Made by a program: the position numbers and the translations under genes
IMG/VR virus record: IMGVR_UViG_3300037487_001607
Location: 1-29,908 of that record
From: a virus
Strand: one strand, 5' to 3'
DNA: 29,908 bases
Part shown: positions 9,040-16,167 of the stretch, piece after piece
How positions within the stretch are numbered: position 1 is the first letter of the stretch
How the letters are laid out: each line of letters starts with the position of its first letter
The notes under the pieces: model-generated
What the model saw: only the letters and a program-made list of their open reading frames with translations
What the model was told of the DNA's origin: nothing
The model's database searches: none

Positions 9040-10482
9040 TTATATCCACCCAGACATTGATCTTTTTGCTGTTTTTGGGGTGATATATCTGGTACCCATG
9101 TAACCTTTTGCTGCTATAAAACCTGCATCGGCTACCATGGCTGCATATTGTAGGGCGTCGTGAAGATGAGAAAAGTTGTTTTTAACTGGGGTTTCCGAGT
9201 ACTTATCATCACCATAACCCCTGTATTTTTTTAACTTATACTCTCCTAAAAAGCCCTTCCGCATCATGTCACATGATGGGTCCAACTGGAACGCAGCCTT
9301 GCCACCAACCAGACGGGTTAAGAATATGTCAACAGCATTAAAACGGGCTAAAAAGGAATTACTCCTGGCAGGGGTGGCGGGAAACCCTTGTAGTCTTAAT
9401 TCGTCATATGCTGTCCGTTCGTCTGTATCCTGTCGTCTGATTCCAGCAGGATCTCCAGTACTGATAATCTCAAACCCTCTGTATTTAGACAGGAGATAAG
9501 GTTTTACAACATCGTTGAGAAATCTACGTAGACCTATATCTTCTTCGTATAACTCTTTTATGACATGGAATTTGCCGTTGGGAAGTAACTGGGTAATAAC
9601 ACAGGCACCTATCATGCCGAAATCGAAACCTAATATAAGTGGGATACCTTTTATGGCTTCTATGGGTTCGGTGGCAGTGTGTAAGAAGTCGGAGTAATTG
9701 CCATATACAGGTTTACCGTCACGGATGTATCCATACTGACCATCAATGTACACCTTTATATATTCCAGATCTTTCCCAATGGCTAGATTTTTATAATAAT
9801 CTTCATCGTTCCATTTTAGGTTTTCTGCTTGTTCTGATCTGCCTGATGGTTGATGAAACAGTTCGTATTTTGATGCGAGTTCTATGTCTTTAGGAACCTT
9901 TTCTTCGAATAACTTGTACAACTTGGAGTCTGTGTCTGGGGGATTTGTGTCTGCGATTATCCCTGACCATGTGAAACCACCATCCAATACAGATGGGAAC
10001 CTTTTTACCCGACCCTCCATAGCTTCGACAATTGCCCATGGAATTTCTCTGATTTCATTGAACCACGCACCAGTTAGTTCGAGGGATAATAGGTTACGCA
10101 CATGGTCAGGTTTATCGAGAGCCCTGAACAGTATTTCTATTTCGACCCTTGTACCATCATCGAGCGGGATTTTGTTAATTGTGTATTTGTGATCGCTGAC
10201 ATGATATGTTCCAAAAAACTCAGGGGGAATCCAATTAAAAAAGGTTACCATGGTTGTGTCTTTAAGTTGGGGATAGGTGTTACGGACAACTGCCCACCTA
10301 GTTCTTCTTACACCGTTGCTATCTGGTGCCTGTCTCATTCCCCTGTCTATGATCTCAGCCACACAACCAGAAGACTTACCACTTGAAAAAGGTCCAATTA
10401 TGCAACGAAAAAACTTGTCACACTCATTGAACTTTTTAATTGTAGGTACATCATCATAGTCGTATGTCTTGTTAAATCCCAT
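9040..10482 (-). CDS. terL: Terminase large subunit (packaging ATPase/nuclease)
   Basis: A protein of 480 aa, normal length for TerL. It pumps phage DNA into the prohead through the portal and cuts concatemers. The N-terminal ATPase has Walker A GPFSSGKSS (residues 30-38) and a Walker B-like ELTGAWFNEIREI (135-147). The C-terminal RNase H-fold nuclease shows the expected acidic triad: GFDFG (D287), STGDPAG (D344) and SHLHDALQYAAM (D442). The gene starts 1 nt after the TerS stop, and its AAAGG lies in the end of terS. The portal follows two genes downstream, the usual packaging order with one gene inserted. Confidence 0.95.
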   Translation of the reverse strand: MGFNKTYDYDDVPTIKKFNECDKFFRCIIGPFSSGKSSGCVAEIIDRGMRQAPDSNGVRRTRWAVVRNTYPQLKDTTMVTFFNWIPPEFFGTYHVSDHKYTINKIPLDDGTRVEIEILFRALDKPDHVRNLLSLELTGAWFNEIREIPWAIVEAMEGRVKRFPSVLDGGFTWSGIIADTNPPDTDSKLYKLFEEKVPKDIELASKYELFHQPSGRSEQAENLKWNDEDYYKNLAIGKDLEYIKVYIDGQYGYIRDGKPVYGNYSDFLHTATEPIEAIKGIPLILGFDFGMIGACVITQLLPNGKFHVIKELYEEDIGLRRFLNDVVKPYLLSKYRGFEIISTGDPAGIRRQDTDERTAYDELRLQGFPATPARSNSFLARFNAVDIFLTRLVGGKAAFQLDPSCDMMRKGFLGEYKLKKYRGYGDDKYSETPVKNNFSHLHDALQYAAMVADAGFIAAKGYMGTRYITPKTAKRSMSGWI

Positions 10483-10483
10483 G

Positions 10484-10945
10484 TTAACCTTTCTTTATTA
10501 TGAATACGGCCTTGTCGATATTGGTTGTGTCGCCTGATTTACCTGTTTTGTCACGTCCCAATAACGCCTCTCGGACTTCCAGGGCGGTACGTATATCGGT
10601 CATAGATTTGAGTTTCACTTTACTTTCCACGATATTCCCGTTCTCATCAATAATGGCCGCGTCTTTTAGCATGACATCTATTAATTTAAGGTTACGTTTA
10701 CGGCTGTCGGTGTGATCAGCGATACTCTCTATGTTTGCTGTGTCTATATGTTGCTGGTCCACCTTGATAACTTTATTGCGCCAGTCGAAAATCTTTGACC
10801 AGCGTTGTACTGTGAGAGGAGCCTTGTTCATCAACTTGGCTATTTTGACAAGACTGCGCTCGTCGCCCATTTTACAGTACTCTTCAAACGCACGTCGTTG
10901 CTCAACAGTTTCCTGACCTGCTGATAGTTTACGTCCAACCGACAT
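10484..10945 (-). CDS. terS: Terminase small subunit
   Basis: A protein of 153 aa directly upstream of terL. It has an N-terminal helix-turn-helix region (RSLVKIAKLMNKAPLTVQRW) followed by the W-x5-W pattern WSKIFDWRNKV, which is characteristic of phage small terminases and related DNA-binding proteins. The C-terminal half is helical and charged and suits oligomerisation. TerS recognises the pac or cos site and regulates TerL. The call rests on the HTH plus position; the sequence is too divergent to assign a subfamily by eye. Confidence 0.85.
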   Translation of the reverse strand: MSVGRKLSAGQETVEQRRAFEEYCKMGDERSLVKIAKLMNKAPLTVQRWSKIFDWRNKVIKVDQQHIDTANIESIADHTDSRKRNLKLIDVMLKDAAIIDENGNIVESKVKLKSMTDIRTALEVREALLGRDKTGKSGDTTNIDKAVFIIKKG

Positions 10946-10947
10946 TG

Positions 10948-11112
10948 TTATTTCCCCTTGTTTTTGAAATATTGAACTCGGCGTTCCTCTGCGTTGAACT
11001 CGTTTTCAGTGGGTTTCTCTTTACCGAAATACTTGAGAACCTTGCCCGTAGTCTTGCTGACCAGAGCATATTCCTTCTCGCCTGTGTTCGGGTTTGTAAC
11101 CTTACGAAGCAT
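10948..11112 (-). CDS. Small conserved-type phage protein (VLKYFG...EERRVQYFK)
   Basis: A protein of 54 aa starting MLRKVTNPNTGEK; an AGGAGG site lies 10 nt upstream of this ATG, which is preferred over a longer in-frame start inside the promoter region. The pattern ALVSKTTGKVLKYFG followed by EERRVQYFK resembles a family of short proteins I have seen in phage and other viral metagenome sequences; function unknown. It is strongly charged, with no membrane span. It is the first gene after the leftward promoter at 11144-11172 and lies 2 nt before terS, so it is probably co-expressed with packaging genes and could assist TerS or bind DNA. Confidence 0.7.
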   Translation of the reverse strand: MLRKVTNPNTGEKEYALVSKTTGKVLKYFGKEKPTENEFNAEERRVQYFKNKGK

Positions 11113-11143
11113 TTTCCACCACCTCCTGTACATAATATAAGGT

Positions 11144-11172
11144 ATAGTAGTGGAAAAAATTGGAAATGTCAA
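11144..11172 (-). promoter_or_regulatory. Sigma-70-type promoter for the leftward structural operon
   Basis: On the minus strand TTGACA (11167-11172), exactly 17 nt, then TACTAT (11144-11149). It lies just upstream of the 54-aa gene and terS/terL and points into the virion genes. The -35 matches the consensus fully and the -10 in 5 of 6 positions. Being host-type, it could fire without a phage RNA polymerase. Confidence 0.75.
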
Positions 11173-11190
11173 GCAAAAAAATGTTGAAAA

Positions 11191-11697
11191 TTATAATTTT
11201 AATGACAACTGTGTTTCTAAAAAATTTAGTGTTGCATATTCTCCATAATATTTTTTTGCAGCCATATCATATGCGTAAGCTGCTTCTATTGGGTCACTGT
11301 AATATCCAACATGTTTTCCATTTTTCTTTATGTGCAAAGATGCTCTCCATTTGTTTTTATTTTTATCCCATGACACGCCATGATATCCAGACGTATTTGT
11401 ACAATATAATTTATGATTCATTGTATTTTCAGACATGGAAACTATTCTTAAATTCTCCTTTCTGTTGTCTAACCCGTTACGATTAATATGATCTGATATT
11501 TTACCATCCCTATGTTGAAGTCCTAAAATTTCTCTATGCATATCTATTGTTGTTGTTTTTCCATTTTTTAATACAGAACGAGATGCATAGTAAGAATGGC
11601 GTGCTTTGTGAGAAAACCATTTAAATTTTGATAACCATTTGTAATCATCATCGTCAACAATAGTAACCATGCCCTTTGTTAGTTTTATTTCTTTCAT
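11191..11697 (-). CDS. HNH homing endonuclease with AP2 domain
   Basis: A protein of 168 aa starting MKEIKLTKG, with AGGAGG 7 nt upstream. Residues ~50-100 hold the HNH core (IDMHREILG, SDHINRNGLDNRKENLRIVS), and the C-terminal part is an AP2-type DNA-binding domain (TSGYHGVSWDKNKNKWRASL, then AAYAYDMAAKKYYGEYATLN). HNH-AP2 proteins are classic free-standing mobile endonucleases of phages. It sits in the divergent control region with its own promoter, separating the two halves of the genome. Base composition is more AT-rich than in the terminase genes, consistent with separate acquisition. Confidence 0.9.
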   Translation of the reverse strand: MKEIKLTKGMVTIVDDDDYKWLSKFKWFSHKARHSYYASRSVLKNGKTTTIDMHREILGLQHRDGKISDHINRNGLDNRKENLRIVSMSENTMNHKLYCTNTSGYHGVSWDKNKNKWRASLHIKKNGKHVGYYSDPIEAAYAYDMAAKKYYGEYATLNFLETQLSLKL

Positions 11698-11722
11698 ATA
11701 ACAACCTCCTGTAATTTTCTTA

Positions 11723-11751
11723 ATAATGCATAAAAATAATTCAAAAGTCAA
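11723..11751 (-). promoter_or_regulatory. Sigma-70-type promoter for the HNH-AP2 gene
   Basis: On the minus strand TTGACT (11746-11751), a 17-nt spacer, and CATTAT (11723-11728), 26 nt upstream of the HNH-AP2 start. It may also feed the downstream structural operon. The -10 overlaps an ATGCATTA sequence that recurs at the rightward promoter. Confidence 0.65.
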
Positions 11752-11766
11752 GCTTTTTTGTCGCCT

Positions 11767-11790
11767 CGCGCGCGTGCGCACGCTGCGCGC
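11767..11790. other. Alternating purine-pyrimidine GC tract (Z-DNA-prone quasi-palindrome)
   Basis: Positions 11767-11783 alternate pyrimidine and purine without a break (CG repeats with one TG and one CA step), and 11784-11790 repeats GCGCGC. The core GCGTGCGCACGC is a perfect 12-bp palindrome. It stands out sharply from the AT-rich flanks and lies between divergent promoters. A run of C follows at 11818-11825. Confidence 0.6.
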
Positions 11791-11858
11791 TTCCTTTTAT
11801 ATTTATTATGCGCGCGACCCCCCCCTCAAAAAAAGTTTTAAAAAGCATCAAAAAAATG

Positions 11859-11887
11859 TTGACAAACAAAAAAAGGGATGATAGTAT
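11859..11887 (+). promoter_or_regulatory. Sigma-70-type promoter for the rightward early operon
   Basis: TTGACA (11859-11864), a 17-nt spacer, then TAGTAT (11882-11887). It lies 29 nt before the HTH regulator start and heads the long plus-strand operon. The -35 is perfect and the -10 matches 4 of 6 bases, so it may need activation or be intrinsically moderate. Confidence 0.65.
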
Positions 11888-11916
11888 GCATTAAAAAGTT
11901 GGGGGAGGTAGAAGAA

Positions 11917-12111
11917 ATGGAATTAAAACGCAACCTTAGATTGAGAAACAAATTGTGGGATCTTTGCTTAACACAGTATTATTTGGCTATGATAACAAAA
12001 ATTCCAGAAGCATATATATCAAAATTCATAAATGGAGGTATGTCACCAACAGAAGATCAGAAAAGAAGAATTGCGGAAGCGTTGGAAGTGGAAATAAACG
12101 AACTGTTCTAA
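11917..12111 (+). CDS. Small Cro/CI-type HTH regulator
   Basis: A protein of 64 aa starting MELKRNLRLRNKLWD. The start chosen has GGGAGG 9 nt upstream; a longer frame would begin inside the promoter -10. The helix-turn-helix reads QYYLAMITKIPEAYISKFINGG, followed by SPTEDQKRRIAEALEVEINELF, the standard ending of the XRE/Cro family. It is the first gene of the rightward operon, at a divergent promoter region, so it probably represses one or both promoters, as Cro does in temperate phages. No integrase or full-length CI is visible, so a temperate lifestyle is not implied. Confidence 0.85.
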   Translation: MELKRNLRLRNKLWDLCLTQYYLAMITKIPEAYISKFINGGMSPTEDQKRRIAEALEVEINELF

Positions 12112-12135
12112 CGAAACAAAGAAAAGGATTGACAA

Positions 12136-13161
12136 ATGGAATGTAAGTTAAAAAGTCCCACCTTTAAAACGTCCGAGCCGTATTCACTTGATACCGATTG
12201 TTTGTACAGACAGGCAAATGGTAGGCATGTTGGATACTGCAAGAGACCAGAACTGTACAGGTGTGTGGAAGACGTATGGAAGAAACCCATTTTACTATCA
12301 CACACTGGATTACAATCGTTCCTAACCTGCCATCGTTTATATTATTTGAAGTATATCAGGGGGATTGAGACAAGAAAAAATATGTTGTCTGTTCCATTGA
12401 AACTCGGTATACTATGGGATGCGTCTTTACAATTTTTGTTAGGCAAGACGGATGTCAATATGAATGATATAATTGATGAGTATGAGATTGAGAACAGGGA
12501 GATCGCCAAGGTACGTGCGTTGTACAGGGCGGTCAAAACACTGGAGATTAAGTTTGACATGAACTGTGAAATCCAACCTTCTTTCTTTTATAACCTGGAC
12601 CTGCACGAGGACAACAAGGATGCTGATAAATTGGTTGTAAATGGAAAGTATGACAGGAAGTATGCTGACGGATTTGTGGAGACCAAGCTGAGTGGCAGAC
12701 CAGATTTTTATCTTGACATCTTCTTCCTGCAATCACAAGTCGGGACATATTTTGCAGTTGACAAAAGCCTGGAATACTGTACAATGGAAATTTCCCGTAC
12801 ACCGGATCTGAGGAGCACGGGACAGTACAAAGAAGAGTCTGATGATAATTACGAAGAAAGGTGTTATCAGGACATTATCAGTAGACCGTCTTATTATTTC
12901 ATCGGGTATGATAAAAACAAACATACATATGGTAAGAAGTATTATAGATCTGAGTTTGATCTGGATGAGGTAATGGACAGGTTTAAACATTGCGCCAGAG
13001 AGATAAAGGAAGCTGCTGTGTGTGACGGATGGTATAAAAATGACAGGGTATGTAACCAAATATTACCAGGCATACAGTGTGATATGCTGTCTGTATGCAG
13101 ACACAACACAATGTCGGAAACAATGTTTAAGATAAAAGATATTCCACCAACCAAAGTATAG
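12136..13161 (+). CDS. PD-(D/E)XK nuclease, Cas4/AddB-like, with cysteine cluster
   Basis: A protein of 341 aa. LSHTGLQSFLTCHRLYYLKYIRG (about residues 54-76) matches the opening of Cas4/AddB-type nucleases, with C65 as first cluster cysteine; C306, C315 and C321 near the C-terminus could complete a 4Fe-4S site. The metal-binding aspartate is probably D191 in SGRPDFYL. The downstream strand is MEISRTPDLR (E219), where typical Cas4 has E-x-K, so the lysine is displaced or missing. The MEISRTPDLR ... DIISRPSYYF pattern recalls a phage nuclease family usually placed beside recombination genes. It probably processes DNA ends for the Sak4-like annealing system. The activity is inferred. Confidence 0.75.
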   Translation: MECKLKSPTFKTSEPYSLDTDCLYRQANGRHVGYCKRPELYRCVEDVWKKPILLSHTGLQSFLTCHRLYYLKYIRGIETRKNMLSVPLKLGILWDASLQFLLGKTDVNMNDIIDEYEIENREIAKVRALYRAVKTLEIKFDMNCEIQPSFFYNLDLHEDNKDADKLVVNGKYDRKYADGFVETKLSGRPDFYLDIFFLQSQVGTYFAVDKSLEYCTMEISRTPDLRSTGQYKEESDDNYEERCYQDIISRPSYYFIGYDKNKHTYGKKYYRSEFDLDEVMDRFKHCAREIKEAAVCDGWYKNDRVCNQILPGIQCDMLSVCRHNTMSETMFKIKDIPPTKV

Positions 13162-13174
13162 AAAAGGAGAAGGA

Positions 13175-13636
13175 ATGAACAAAATAAAATTTAAATATGG
13201 CCCATATAAAATACAGGATCAAAATGATAAAACGAGATGGGTTGGTATTTTGCCAAACGGGAAGAAAACTTCTCGTGCCAGACTAATCATGATGAATTTT
13301 TTACACACAGACAACATCCCTCGTGTATTCCATATTCATCATATTAATAGAGACACACAAGATGATGTTTTGGACAACCTGCAACTTATGTCCATTATAG
13401 ATCATATGCAACTCCATACTCCTCGTGATTATAAGTATGGATTTTCAAGTACAGAAGATCACATAGCATATCAAAAGGCATTACGTAATTCGCCTGATTA
13501 CCATGAAGGCTACCTTGTAAAACGAAGAAGGTACTATCACGATGTATTAAGGCACAATGCAACATACGTACAAAAAAATAGGGAAAGAGTGGCAATCTAT
13601 AATCAAACCCACAGAAAAAGAATAGGAGAAAAGTAA
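13175..13636 (+). CDS. HNH endonuclease
   Basis: A protein of 153 aa. The HNH core is VFHIHHINRDTQDDVLDNLQ (about residues 52-71), with the paired HH and the D-x3-N-L helix typical of HNH homing endonucleases. A basic C-terminal region (VKRRRYYHDVLRHNATYVQKNRERV) could bind DNA. AAGGAG precedes the ATG. Its stop overlaps the start of the Sak4-like gene (TAATG). It is inserted between two genes of the recombination module, as is usual for mobile free-standing HNH genes. Confidence 0.85.
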   Translation: MNKIKFKYGPYKIQDQNDKTRWVGILPNGKKTSRARLIMMNFLHTDNIPRVFHIHHINRDTQDDVLDNLQLMSIIDHMQLHTPRDYKYGFSSTEDHIAYQKALRNSPDYHEGYLVKRRRYYHDVLRHNATYVQKNRERVAIYNQTHRKRIGEK

Positions 13637-14409
13637 TGAGAATATACAATAAAGATGAAATGATAGACACTGACGGAAGTATGGTTTTACTATATGGCGA
13701 ATCTGGTACGGGCAAGAGCGTGACCACCATTCAGACGGCCCCTGACCCAATTCTTTATTTAATGGCAGAACCGAGATCTGTTAATAAAATGATCGCTGCT
13801 GCCCAAAGGCCAGACGTAAAGATTAAATTTGGGTTTTACGAGGGTTGGGACGACATAATGGAATTTGTATCTAATAAGGATAATTTTACCGGAGCAAAAA
13901 CTATTGTTATAGATTCTCTTACACATTTAATGTCCATTGGACTAAGTGATGAGCTTATGGAAGAAAGTTATGAATCTCTCGATAAAAAGAAAGGCGTGGA
14001 AAAAGATTTAACCATGAGGGTTAAAATGTCAATCGAATCCTATGGAGCACTATCTGGACAAATGCTTAGATTTACTAATGCAATTTCAAAACTTAGCCAA
14101 ATTGGATATATTGTTATTTGTCTGGCAAGGGTAGAACAAAACCCTAAATTCAATAGGGCTTTGGCAGCTGCTCCATCTTTTCGTGGCAAGGAGTATATGA
14201 AATACGTTGCTGGATTTATGGATTATATTGGGCTTGTCGAAAGTAGGGTTGAAGATAGTATGGTTGTATACCCACCATTGGTAAGTTTTCAAGATGATGG
14301 TTCATATATTAGCAAGTGGTGCGGAATTATGCCTGAAGGTGGGGTATATAAGAGAGTGCTGAATATTGAGAAGATATTAAATGTGGCACATGGTAAGAAT
14401 GGTAAATAA
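13636..14409 (+). CDS. Sak4-like RecA-fold ATPase (single-strand annealing/recombination)
   Basis: A protein of 257 aa. Walker A GESGTGKS is at residues 21-28 and the Walker B strand KTIVIDSLTHL at 88-98. Size and layout fit the short phage RecA/Rad51-like core proteins known as Sak4 (AAA_24), which assist strand annealing together with a neighbouring single-strand-binding protein. That partner is probably the 166-aa protein two genes on. No N-terminal DNA-binding domain of full RecA is present. The start overlaps the HNH stop by one base. Confidence 0.85.
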   Translation: MRIYNKDEMIDTDGSMVLLYGESGTGKSVTTIQTAPDPILYLMAEPRSVNKMIAAAQRPDVKIKFGFYEGWDDIMEFVSNKDNFTGAKTIVIDSLTHLMSIGLSDELMEESYESLDKKKGVEKDLTMRVKMSIESYGALSGQMLRFTNAISKLSQIGYIVICLARVEQNPKFNRALAAAPSFRGKEYMKYVAGFMDYIGLVESRVEDSMVVYPPLVSFQDDGSYISKWCGIMPEGGVYKRVLNIEKILNVAHGKNGK

Positions 14410-14433
14410 AACCGAAAGGAGGCACAGTATCAA

Positions 14434-14460
14434 ATGACTAAAACAGAAAGGAGAAACTGA
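14434..14460 (+). CDS. Possible 8-codon leader ORF
   Basis: ATG to TGA encodes only MTKTERRN. An AAAGGAGG lies 11 nt upstream, a long spacing. The stop touches the ATG/GTG region of the next gene, and the mini-ORF contains that gene's own AAAGGAG, so a ribosome reading it would cover or expose that site. It may be a translational-coupling leader or chance. Confidence 0.25.
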   Translation: MTKTERRN

Positions 14461-14462
14461 AT

Positions 14463-14729
14463 GTGGTAAAACAAAAGTGGGTAGAGTTTGAGGATACGAA
14501 TATTGTAGCGTATCTTCACTATAAGGGACATGATTTTGCTCCTTATAAAAAAGGTAGGGATCGGGTTGCTTTTAGGGTATTTGGGGAAGATATTGAGGAG
14601 GACTTGTCGGATATGTATAGTGATACGGTTATCCAGAACTTCCTTAAGTGTCTAAAGGCGGTCAGATCATCAATGTTCACTATGAAAAGCATAACACATG
14701 AAGAAAAAGAAATGGAGGATACAATATGA
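14463..14729 (+). CDS. DUF5659-like small protein
   Basis: A protein of 88 aa with a GTG start (14463); the nearby ATG at 14461 hits a stop after one codon. AAAGGAG lies 8-9 nt upstream. The sequence NIVAYLHYKGHDF...RDRVAFRVFGEDIEEDLSDMY...NFLKCLKAVRSSMF fits the pattern I associate with DUF5659: a layer of strands (AYLxxKGH, RVxFxF) followed by helices. Function is unknown; the family is common in phage and viral operons. It sits between the Sak4-like ATPase and the DUF669-like protein and overlaps the latter by four bases, which suggests co-translation. Confidence 0.65.
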   Translation: MVKQKWVEFEDTNIVAYLHYKGHDFAPYKKGRDRVAFRVFGEDIEEDLSDMYSDTVIQNFLKCLKAVRSSMFTMKSITHEEKEMEDTI

Positions 14730-15226
14730 GAGTAAAAGGAAGAAGTGAAGCAGATTGGGGATTCAGAGTACCTACACCTGGTTGGCATACGGTATGTTTC
14801 CAGGAAGGAATTGATCTGTTTACTAATGAAACGTCAGGTAAACAGTCGGTAACCGTTCCTGCTGTTATTGATGAAGGCGGGGCTGATGATGGTATCAGAT
14901 TGACCGTATTCTGCCCATATAAGGATGATACAGGTGGGTATAGTTCTTTTGGAGAACAGAAACTGGCTGATGTTCTGTCGGCTGTTGGTCTGTTTGACAA
15001 GTTCGAGGAAAAATACCCAGGTGATGTCAGTCTGTTTGAGGCTCATATTCTGGAGGCTATCAAGATTAAAGTCCCTGGATGTTTTGCCAAGATGAAAGTG
15101 GAGTTGTCTAAAGACGGGAAGTATTCCAATATCGTTGGGATCGCTGGTACAAAGGCGGATACTTCTACGGTTAAAGCGGAAAAGCCTGCCAAGTCCACTG
15201 GCAAACAGGCACCTGCTGACTGGTAA
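14726..15226 (+). CDS. DUF669-like protein, putative phage ssDNA-binding protein
   Basis: A protein of 166 aa. The N-terminal two thirds are beta-rich (GWHTVCFQEGIDLFTN, IRLTVFCPYKDDTGG), followed by a helical region (FGEQKLADVLSAVGLFDKFEEKYPGD) and a strand pair ending KMKVELSKDGKYSNIVGIAG. The last ~25 residues are disordered and K/A/P-rich, ending in APADW. This order matches DUF669-type proteins that accompany Sak4-like recombinases and bind single-stranded DNA. GGAGG precedes the ATG, which overlaps the previous stop (ATGA). The acidic tail usual in SSBs is weak here, so the call is by similarity and context. Confidence 0.65.
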   Translation: MRVKGRSEADWGFRVPTPGWHTVCFQEGIDLFTNETSGKQSVTVPAVIDEGGADDGIRLTVFCPYKDDTGGYSSFGEQKLADVLSAVGLFDKFEEKYPGDVSLFEAHILEAIKIKVPGCFAKMKVELSKDGKYSNIVGIAGTKADTSTVKAEKPAKSTGKQAPADW

Positions 15227-15233
15227 TTAAACA

Positions 15234-15328
15234 TGGGGCTGATGTACGTTTATAACATGAAAGACTCTCGACTACATGTTATACGCTCTAGCGGTAGAAC
15301 GATGATGTTGCATCAGCCCCACTTTTTT
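15234..15328 (+). ncRNA. Three-way-junction structured RNA with terminal U-tract
   Basis: Outer stem P1 pairs TGGGGCTGATG (15234-15244) with CATCAGCCCCA (15311-15321), 11 bp. Inside, P2 pairs TATAACATG (15251-15259) with CATGTTATA (15275-15283), 9 bp around a 15-nt loop. P3 pairs CGCTCTA (15284-15290) with TAGAACG (15295-15301) around a GCGG tetraloop with one C-A mismatch. T6 follows at 15323-15328, so the whole may end transcription. It separates the recombination genes from the phosphoesterase gene. Compared with a simple hairpin terminator it is far larger and branched, so a processed small RNA, a cis-regulator or a nuclease-resistant RNA are alternatives. Confidence 0.55.
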
Positions 15329-15343
15329 AGAAGGGGAATATGA

Positions 15344-16153
15344 ATGAAAGCAGACGCATTGGTATATACTGTTAACTATAAATACGGTGATGAGATAAAA
15401 ATTAAACCATTAATGGACTTGCACAAGGGTGCAAAAACATGTGATATTAAAGGTTTTAAAGAATACATAAAAGATAGAGATGATAAAACCTATTTTCTCA
15501 CAAACGGTGACCTGTGGGACATGATTTTCTTTAATGATAAAAGATTCAGACCTTCGGGGCATGACCTGACAGATACAGATGATGCCATAGATTCAGAAAT
15601 TGAAGAAATGGTTAATGACCTTGATGAAATAAAAGACAGAATAATTGCCGTTGGTACTGGTAACCACGAAGACTGCGTAACAAAATCCTGCCACACAAAT
15701 CCATCTAAAAGACTTGCTGATAAAATTGGTGTTCCATACATGGGATATTCTTACTGGTTAAGATTGGCTCTTACAGAAGATGGAGCTCGCGGTAGAACTG
15801 TAGATTTTTTTATCCACCATGGGTTTGGTGGTGGCATGAGAACAGAAGGTGGTTCTATTACCAAGTACTCCAGATTTGCTGACAGATTTTTATGTGACGT
15901 ATTTCTCACAGGACATGATCACAAAAAACAGTTTGTGAGATATCCCATGCTTGGGATTACTGGTGTTAAAGAAGCAAAACTGTATGGCAAATCTAAGGTT
16001 ATATTACTCGGCGGTAGTTGGAAAAAGACCTATGGCATGGGAACTACTGTTACATGGGAAGAAACAAAAGGATTTCCTCCTTCTGAAATAGGAGGTGTGA
16101 CAATAGGAATTAAACCAAACGGCAAATGGGTTGATATTAACGTATCAATGTAA
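15344..16153 (+). CDS. Calcineurin-like metallophosphoesterase
   Basis: A protein of 269 aa with the full set of two-metal phosphoesterase motifs: DLH (25-27), NGDLWD with GD at 55-56, GTGNHED with GNHE at 106-109, a histidine in IHHGFGG (158-159), and GHDH (190-193). This is the fold of Mre11/SbcD nucleases and of many phosphatases. The helical capping and dimer regions of SbcD are not recognisable, and no SbcC-like ATPase is beside it, so substrate is open. Next to nuclease and recombination genes, a DNA-end or RNA phosphatase/nuclease role is plausible. AAGGGG precedes the ATG; the gene follows the structured RNA element. Confidence 0.85.
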   Translation: MKADALVYTVNYKYGDEIKIKPLMDLHKGAKTCDIKGFKEYIKDRDDKTYFLTNGDLWDMIFFNDKRFRPSGHDLTDTDDAIDSEIEEMVNDLDEIKDRIIAVGTGNHEDCVTKSCHTNPSKRLADKIGVPYMGYSYWLRLALTEDGARGRTVDFFIHHGFGGGMRTEGGSITKYSRFADRFLCDVFLTGHDHKKQFVRYPMLGITGVKEAKLYGKSKVILLGGSWKKTYGMGTTVTWEETKGFPPSEIGGVTIGIKPNGKWVDINVSM

Positions 16154-16167
16154 AAAGGAGGAATGGA

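Noticed and set aside
12768-12795. TTGACA-16-TACAAT promoter-like match
   Set aside because: It lies inside the Cas4-like coding sequence; with no gene start just downstream it is probably chance.
15235-15260. tmRNA-like opening GGGGCTGAT
   Set aside because: The 3' partner closes only ~75 nt later, there is no tRNA-like domain and no tag ORF.
15235-15321. Hammerhead ribozyme (CTGATG in a three-way junction)
   Set aside because: The conserved A after CUGAUG and the GAAA strand at the junction are absent.
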